From an uncultured Prevotella sp. (lineage in GTDB: Bacteria; Bacteroidota; Bacteroidia; Bacteroidales; Bacteroidaceae), in NCBI GenBank assembly GCA_900557255.1, contig USSA01000092.1:1-11137 (forward strand): a stretch of DNA of 11,137 nt, given 5' to 3'. Below, one piece after another: positions 6,841 through 11,137 of the stretch. The notes under the pieces were generated by a model. The model was not told the DNA's origin and made no database searches. It was given only the letters and a program-made list of their open reading frames with translations. Every line of letters starts with the position of its first letter. Within the stretch, counting starts at the first letter, position 1. Made by a program: the position numbers and the translations under genes.

Positions 6841-6877
6841 AAAAGGGAATGGCCCGAGAGGTGTCGTTCCCTTTTTT
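6841..6877. terminator. Bidirectional terminator between convergent ilvC and recQ
   Basis: AAAAGGGAA (6841-6849) pairs with TTCCCTTTT (6867-6875), and an inner CGA/TCG pair set is possible (6855-6857 with 6864-6866). Six T follow GGGAA/TTCCC on the plus strand (6872-6877), and the four A at 6841-6844 give a T run on the minus strand. It can therefore end ilvC, 24 bp after its stop, and also minus-strand recQ. The rest of the 142-bp gap (to 6959) shows no gene. Confidence 0.8.
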
Positions 6878-6959
6878 CTGTTTATAAGGGGCTTTAGTGA
6901 TTTCATATGGGAGCGGGCTCATAAAGTATAACTTATGATACACCTTTCTGCTATTTCAT

Positions 6960-8855
6960 TTATGGGTCATGAACGATTTTGTCTCCCTCGACATAAAACA
7001 TATTCTCTGCAACCATTTCTTCAAGAACTGCAGCCATATCTTCTGAATCATATTTCAGTTGGTTTAGTTCTGTAATGTCATGTGGCTTTCCGTCTTTCAG
7101 CAAGTCTAGAATTTCTGATATAATAGTTTGCTTCTGGGGTATTTTGTGGTCTATGCAGACATCACATATCCCGCAGTCGTCCTTCATTTTCGTTTTTTCG
7201 CCAAAATAACTCAGAAGCTGGCGCGAACGGCAGATGCTGTCGTTCTTTGCATAACTGATAATGCTCTTGATGTGGGCAGTAAACTGTTTCTTGCGTACTT
7301 CCCATACCTCCTCAGGGATGATAACTCTGAAACCATCTTCCCTAGGACGCGTGTAGCTGATATAAGGTGTCTTGCGGCGGGGAATGAAGTCGATGATGTG
7401 GCGGGCACTCAGATTTTTCAGAATCATGTATACCTGCTGACGGTTTAGTTCGCTTACACGCTCTATCAGCGACTCATCAATGTAAACATAGTCGGTAAAC
7501 AGACCGCCGTAATTACGCAGAAGCCCCGTAATAACAGACTCTTCCTTCTCCGAAACATTCTCTAGCAGATAGAGATCATTTCGGCTGATGTTAAATCTGA
7601 TTCTTGCTTTTCCGTCAGGATTGTCCTCGTAGTGGATATAGCCTGAGCGCTCCAGAATGCGCAGAGCCGAGTCTACGCGAGTAGGGAAGTACTTGTAGGT
7701 GAAGCAGAACTTCTCTATCTCGAACATGAAAGTCTGTCCCATTCCGCTTCCAACTGCCACCTGGAAAAAGTAAGCAAGATGCTCGTAAACGTCTTTGATG
7801 AATTCTTTGTCTGGGAAAGTTTCGTCTATGCGTTTCATGAGTTTGTTTTCATCGCTCTGGTTGTAGAGCAGCACAGCATAAGCCTTTTCGCCGTCTCTTC
7901 CGCCTCGTCCCGCCTCTTGAAAATAGGCTTCCAGTGAGTCTGGACAATCTATATGAATTACCATTCTCACATCTGACTTGTCTATTCCCATGCCGAAAGC
8001 ATTGGTTGCTACCATTACCCTTATCTCGTCATTTTGCCAGTTTTTCTGTCGGATATCCTTCACGTCGGAATCTAGTCCGGCATGGTAAAATGTAGCAGAA
8101 ATACCTTGTTTGTTCAGTAGTTCTGCCATCTCCTTGGTTCGTTTTCGGCTTCTCGCATAAATGATTGCCGAGCCTTGGGTACACTGCAGGATATGAACCA
8201 TTTCGGTCAACTTGTCGTTGGTGGTGCGCACCACATAGGCAAGATTCTTGCGGGCAAAACTCATTTTAAATACGTTTTGCTTCTTGAAGTGAAGCTGGTT
8301 CTGGATATCTTCTACTACATCGGGAGTGGCCGTAGCCGTAAGAGCAAGGACTGGTACACCGGGCTTCATATCTCTTATTTTTGCAATTTCGAGATAAGAC
8401 GGGCGGAAATCGTAACCCCACTGGCTGATGCAGTGAGCTTCATCTACCGTGATGAAACTCACCGGAATGTGGCGCAGTTTAGTTTGGAACAATTCTGAAG
8501 AAAGACGTTCTGGTGAAACATACAGAAACTTGATTTCACCGAAAATACAATTTTCCAATATTCGGAGAATCTCTTGGCGCGACAATCCTGTGTAGATGGC
8601 TTCAGCCAGGATGTTGCGGGCTTTGAGATGCTGTACCTGATCCTTCATCAGCGCAATGAGTGGAGTTACCACAATGCAGACGCCCTTTTGGGCAAGGGCT
8701 GGAACCTGGAAGGTGATGGATTTACCGCCACCTGTAGGCATAAGACCGAGGGTATCCTCACCTCGGGCTATACTTTCGATGATGTCTCGTTGTATGCCGC
8801 GAAAGTCAGGATACCCCCAATATGTACGTAGTATTTCTTGATATTTATCTGCCAT
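6960..8855 (-). CDS. recQ: RecQ-family ATP-dependent DNA helicase
   Basis: This is a 3'-5' superfamily 2 helicase that unwinds recombination intermediates and stalled forks, often with RecJ. The 631 residues carry the helicase motifs: Walker A MPTGGGKS (39-46), TPLIALMKDQV (64-74), motif II DEAH (138-141) followed by the RecQ aromatic-rich loop CISQWGYDFRPSY, LTATAT (172-177), FGMGID (287-292) and QEAGRGGRDG (313-322). A four-cysteine zinc site (C542, C561, C564, C567) follows only after about 200 residues, whereas in E. coli RecQ it comes soon after the helicase core. The last 60 residues look like a small winged-helix, and there is no obvious HRDC domain. This resembles RecQ-like helicases annotated in Bacteroidetes rather than an E. 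coli orthologue. It starts 118 bp downstream of recJ on the same strand, with no good promoter between, so co-transcription is likely. Confidence 0.93.
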   Translation of the reverse strand: MADKYQEILRTYWGYPDFRGIQRDIIESIARGEDTLGLMPTGGGKSITFQVPALAQKGVCIVVTPLIALMKDQVQHLKARNILAEAIYTGLSRQEILRILENCIFGEIKFLYVSPERLSSELFQTKLRHIPVSFITVDEAHCISQWGYDFRPSYLEIAKIRDMKPGVPVLALTATATPDVVEDIQNQLHFKKQNVFKMSFARKNLAYVVRTTNDKLTEMVHILQCTQGSAIIYARSRKRTKEMAELLNKQGISATFYHAGLDSDVKDIRQKNWQNDEIRVMVATNAFGMGIDKSDVRMVIHIDCPDSLEAYFQEAGRGGRDGEKAYAVLLYNQSDENKLMKRIDETFPDKEFIKDVYEHLAYFFQVAVGSGMGQTFMFEIEKFCFTYKYFPTRVDSALRILERSGYIHYEDNPDGKARIRFNISRNDLYLLENVSEKEESVITGLLRNYGGLFTDYVYIDESLIERVSELNRQQVYMILKNLSARHIIDFIPRRKTPYISYTRPREDGFRVIIPEEVWEVRKKQFTAHIKSIISYAKNDSICRSRQLLSYFGEKTKMKDDCGICDVCIDHKIPQKQTIISEILDLLKDGKPHDITELNQLKYDSEDMAAVLEEMVAENMFYVEGDKIVHDP

Positions 8856-8903
8856 TTTTTGAAACTTTTGCCCTTGCAGATTTCGATGCTTTTGCGCGTC
8901 CTG

Positions 8904-8958
8904 ACGGATTTTGCTCTACAAATCCGTGTAATCCGAGTAATCAGTGCCTAATCCATGC
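8904..8958. repeat. Short repeat and hairpin in the recJ-recQ gap
   Basis: ACGGATTT (8904-8911) and AAATCCGT (8920-8927) form a perfect 8-bp inverted repeat with an 8-nt loop. From 8921, near-copies of a 9-bp unit AATCCGNGT follow: AATCCGTGT (8921-8929), AATCCGAGT (8930-8938), AATCAGTGC (8939-8947), then ATCCATGC (8951-8958). I recall similar GGATTACACGGATT strings between genes in Bacteroidales genomes. On the minus strand no U tract follows, so this is not a clear terminator; it may be an intercistronic processing or stability element. Confidence 0.5.
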
Positions 8959-8973
8959 ATAGGGCTAAGTACC

Positions 8974-10695
8974 TCATCCTTCGTTTGGACGGATGTCTTC
9001 TATCTGAAGTTGAACTTGGTTTTTCTTAAAAATATTCTCTTCTATGGTGAAGGCTATGTCGAAACTTCGCTTACTCTTGATGTAGCGGGCAGCTGCACTC
9101 TGACCGAAAGCGATGCCGTTTAAGACCGTGCTCGATTTTGAGTCTACCAGTTCCAACTTGATGTGTTCCTGTTCTCTGCCCACCACCTTGCTGGTACCAT
9201 AATCATATACCCGGTTGGTGCAGAAAATAGGTTTCTGGTTACATGGACCGAAAGGAGAGAAGCGCTTCAAGTCGGCCTGCAGATGCTTGGTAATGTCTTT
9301 AAAGTCAATTTCAGCATCTATGTTGAGCATCGGTTCTGTCTGTTGAGGCGAAATATGCTCTTCTACATAATGCTGGAACCTGTCTCTGAACTCTCTAACC
9401 TTATCCCACTTCAAGGTAAGTCCGGCAGCATAGGTATGACCACCGAAATTGAGCAGGAGGTCGCGGCAACTCTTGATGGCTGAGTAGATGTCAAATCCCG
9501 TTACGCTACGTGCTGAACCTGTAGCCATATCACCATCCCGGGTCAGAACAATGGTAGGGCGGAAGTAGATTTCGGTGAGTCGGGAAGCAACAATGCCAAT
9601 GACTCCCTTTTTCCAACCTTCATCATAGAGCACGATGCTGGAGTTGTGTTTCATGCTTTCCAGACGCGATACGATGCCGTTGGCTTCTTCAGTCATCTGC
9701 TTGTCTATGTCTTTGCGCTGCTCATTGTACTCATTGATATGTCTGGCCATGCGCAGGGCTGAGGAATAGTCTCTTTCTACCAGCAGATCTACGCTCAGTT
9801 TGCCGTTCTCCATTCTGCCTGAAGCATTGATGCGGGGACCAATCTTGAACACAATATCGCTCATAGAGAGCTCGCGTCCGTTCAGTCCGCAGATGTCGAT
9901 GATGGATTTCAGACCGATACTTGGATTGGTATTCAGCAACTTAAGACCATGGAAGGCGAGTATTCTGTTCTCATCTACCACCGGCACAATGTCGGCAGCA
10001 ATACTCACGGCGCAGAAGTCGAGCAGAGGAATGAGCCTGGAGAACGGAATGTTGTTGTTCTTGGCAAAAGCCTGCATAAACTTGAATCCTACACCGCATC
10101 CGCAGAGATGCTTGAATGGGAATGGATCGTCAGGACGCTTCGGATTGAGTATGGCCACAGCAGGTGGCATCACATCGTCAGGAACGTGATGGTCGCAGAT
10201 GATGAAGTCTATTCCCAGACTCTTGGCATATTCTATCTCCTGAATAGCCTTGATTCCGCAGTCTAGAATAATAATCAGTTTTACACCAGTCTGATGAGCA
10301 AAATCAATTCCTTTCTTACTCACTCCGTAACCTTCGTCGTAGCGGTCGGGAATGTAGTAGTCGATGTTTGAATAGAATTGCTGCAAGAATTTGTACACCA
10401 GGGCAACGGCGGTGCATCCGTCTACGTCGTAGTCTCCGTAAACGAGGATACGTTCCTTTCTACCCATTGCATCGTTCAGGCGGTCAACGGCAATATCCAT
10501 GTCTTTCATCAGGAATGGATTGATGAGATCTGAGAGCTGTGGTCGGAAGAACCGTTTGGCTGCAGATTCAGTCGTAATCTCGCGCTTGATGAGCAAATGG
10601 GCAAGAACCGGGCTCATGTTTAGCTTGGCGCCTAATTCTTCAGCTGCTTTTTGCTGTTCAGGTGTTGGTGATTCGTAATTCCATTTAAAATGCAT
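8974..10695 (-). CDS. recJ: Single-stranded-DNA-specific exonuclease RecJ
   Basis: This is a 5'-3' single-strand DNA exonuclease of the DHH phosphoesterase superfamily, acting in RecF-pathway recombination, mismatch repair and fork processing; needs Mn2+ or Mg2+. The 573 residues are the usual family length. Visible motifs are GDYDVDG (87-93; D88, D90, D92), DCG (145-147), CDHH (167-170), AADIVP (233-238, D235) and GPRINASGRM (286-295). The DHHA1 part holds KKGVIGIVASRL (362-373), ATGSARS (391-397) and GGH (418-420). An OB-fold-like C-terminal part (about 455-570) completes the bacterial architecture. All predicted metal-binding acidic and histidine residues are present. The start at 10695 is 26 bp downstream of a TAACTTTG element. 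It is the first gene of a recJ-recQ unit. Confidence 0.95.
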   Translation of the reverse strand: MHFKWNYESPTPEQQKAAEELGAKLNMSPVLAHLLIKREITTESAAKRFFRPQLSDLINPFLMKDMDIAVDRLNDAMGRKERILVYGDYDVDGCTAVALVYKFLQQFYSNIDYYIPDRYDEGYGVSKKGIDFAHQTGVKLIIILDCGIKAIQEIEYAKSLGIDFIICDHHVPDDVMPPAVAILNPKRPDDPFPFKHLCGCGVGFKFMQAFAKNNNIPFSRLIPLLDFCAVSIAADIVPVVDENRILAFHGLKLLNTNPSIGLKSIIDICGLNGRELSMSDIVFKIGPRINASGRMENGKLSVDLLVERDYSSALRMARHINEYNEQRKDIDKQMTEEANGIVSRLESMKHNSSIVLYDEGWKKGVIGIVASRLTEIYFRPTIVLTRDGDMATGSARSVTGFDIYSAIKSCRDLLLNFGGHTYAAGLTLKWDKVREFRDRFQHYVEEHISPQQTEPMLNIDAEIDFKDITKHLQADLKRFSPFGPCNQKPIFCTNRVYDYGTSKVVGREQEHIKLELVDSKSSTVLNGIAFGQSAAARYIKSKRSFDIAFTIEENIFKKNQVQLQIEDIRPNEG

Positions 10696-10720
10696 TTTAA
10701 TTATTTTTTATTTCTGCCCC

Positions 10721-10752
10721 CAAAGTTACGAAAATAAAATGACAAAAGGAAA
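10721..10752 (-). promoter_or_regulatory. Probable promoter for recJ
   Basis: Read on the minus strand, TAACTTTG (10728 down to 10721) is an exact TAnnTTTG -7 element. A poor -33 candidate TTTCC lies about 20 bp upstream (10752-10748). Transcription would start near 10714, leaving a leader of about 20 nt. The weak -33 suggests help from an activator or modest activity. Confidence 0.6.
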
Positions 10753-10774
10753 TGTTTAGGGAGGAATTTTACCA

Positions 10775-10910
10775 AATTACCTAGAAATAAGTAAAAATAA
10801 GACTTGTTGGCAAACAAAAATAAGTAAATAAGCGATTTCGTGGTAAACCGAAATAAGTAGATATGTGATTTCTTGGTAAACCGAAATAAGTAGATATGTG
10901 ATTTCTTGGC
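10775..10910. repeat. 33-bp tandem repeat upstream of recJ
   Basis: Units start at 10808, 10841 and 10874, with degenerate ends at 10775 and 10907. The units at 10841-10873 and 10874-10906 are identical. The core AAATAAGTA recurs at 10785, 10818, 10851 and 10884, exactly 33 bp apart, and a TGG(T/C)A start recurs at 10808, 10841, 10874 and 10907. Each full unit contains stop codons, so it is not coding. The array lies between the recJ promoter and a minus-strand terminator. Function unknown. Confidence 0.9.
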
Positions 10911-10911
10911 A

Positions 10912-10947
10912 GAACAAAAAAGGCAGCAAACTCATCGGTTTGCTGCC
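10912..10947 (-). terminator. Intrinsic terminator of the partial minus-strand gene
   Basis: GGCAGCAAAC (10922-10931) and GTTTGCTGCC (10938-10947) form a perfect 10-bp stem with a 6-nt loop. On the minus strand the stem is followed by TTTTTTGTTC (10921-10912). It lies about 87 bp after the stop of the gene at 11034 and would keep its transcripts out of recJ. It abuts the last, broken unit of the 33-bp repeat. Confidence 0.9.
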
Positions 10948-10986
10948 CCTTGAATATTTTTGTTTAGGAGAAAGTTCATAGAAAGT

Positions 10987-11023
10987 CTATAAACTATAAA
11001 CTATTAACTATAAACTGTTAACT
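10987..11023. repeat. Heptamer tandem repeat after the partial gene
   Basis: Five 7-bp units follow one another: CTATAAA (10987), CTATAAA (10994), CTATTAA (11001), CTATAAA (11008), CTGTTAA (11015), then CT. I recall similar AT-rich heptamer tracts in intergenic regions of Bacteroidales. It lies in the 3' untranslated region between the gene's stop and its terminator. It is a likely site of slippage; any regulatory role is unknown. Confidence 0.75.
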
Positions 11024-11033
11024 CCTAACAGAA

Positions 11034-11137
11034 TTAGATTCCGAGCTTCTTGCGGATGTCCTTAGGGAGGGCATTCTTGTTAACCATGAAGTCCATAGTC
11101 TTGTAAGCTACGAAAGCCTTGGTCATGTACCAGGTTC
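11034..11137 (-). CDS. C-terminal end of an unrecognised protein (partial)
   Basis: The last 33 codons of a minus-strand gene are present; the rest lies beyond the right edge. The peptide begins TWYMTKAFVAYKTMDFMV and ends NKNALPKDIRKKLGI before a TAA at 11036-11034. It is rich in Lys and Arg at the end, has no stop in the visible frame, and shows the T- and C-ending codons expected of a real gene. A strong minus-strand terminator follows downstream, which supports it being a gene end. I do not recognise the family from this fragment and assign no function. Confidence 0.75.
   Translation of the reverse strand, partial: TWYMTKAFVAYKTMDFMVNKNALPKDIRKKLGI

Noticed and set aside
7128..7448. Plus-strand open frames opposite recQ and recJ (for example 7128-7448, 8175-8498, 9800-10189)
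   Set aside because: Shadows of the minus-strand helicase and exonuclease genes; no promoter, motif or conserved feature supports them.
10775..10910. 33-bp repeats as a CRISPR array
   Set aside because: The units abut directly with no unique spacers, and no cas genes are present.

Overview
The window looks like chromosomal DNA from a Bacteroidales bacterium, most likely a Prevotella/Segatella-type species. Three things suggest this. The promoters match the Bacteroidetes pattern (TTTG or TTGG, then about 20 bp, then TAnnTTTG). Start codons are preceded by A-rich stretches rather than strong Shine-Dalgarno sequences. The gene order ilvD-ilvB-ilvN-(acyl-ACP thioesterase)-ilvC is one I associate with this order. 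The genus is an inference.

Layout: 1-97 holds the end of an upstream transcription unit, with a strong intrinsic terminator. 98-405 has no gene but carries the ilvD promoter and a short hairpin leader. 406-6817 (+ strand) is the branched-chain amino acid cluster: dihydroxy-acid dehydratase (ilvD), acetohydroxyacid synthase large and small subunits (ilvB, ilvN), an acyl-ACP thioesterase, and ketol-acid reductoisomerase (ilvC). It is split internally: an intrinsic terminator follows ilvN, and ilvC has its own promoter plus a leader of about 150 nt. A bidirectional terminator separates ilvC from the convergent recQ-recJ pair (- strand, 6960-10695). The last 440 bp hold a recJ promoter, a 33-bp tandem repeat, a minus-strand terminator, a heptamer repeat, and the last 33 codons of an unrecognised minus-strand gene that runs off the window.

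How the genes work together: IlvB/IlvN, IlvC and IlvD catalyse the common steps from pyruvate (or pyruvate plus 2-oxobutyrate) to the 2-oxo acids of valine and isoleucine. The same 2-oxo acids can supply branched primers for the iso/anteiso fatty acids typical of Bacteroidetes. That gives a plausible but unproven reason for an acyl-ACP thioesterase in the cluster. RecQ (3'-5' helicase) and RecJ (5'-3' single-strand exonuclease) are classical partners in RecF-pathway recombination and replication-fork processing.

I see no mobile element, CRISPR array, tRNA, rRNA or clear new defence or biosynthetic system. The core genes are ordinary. The points worth a second look are non-coding or architectural: the ilvC leader with competing stems, the phased 33-bp repeat upstream of recJ, the thioesterase isolated between a terminator and a promoter, the fungal-like IlvC, and the RecQ with its zinc module near the C-terminus.
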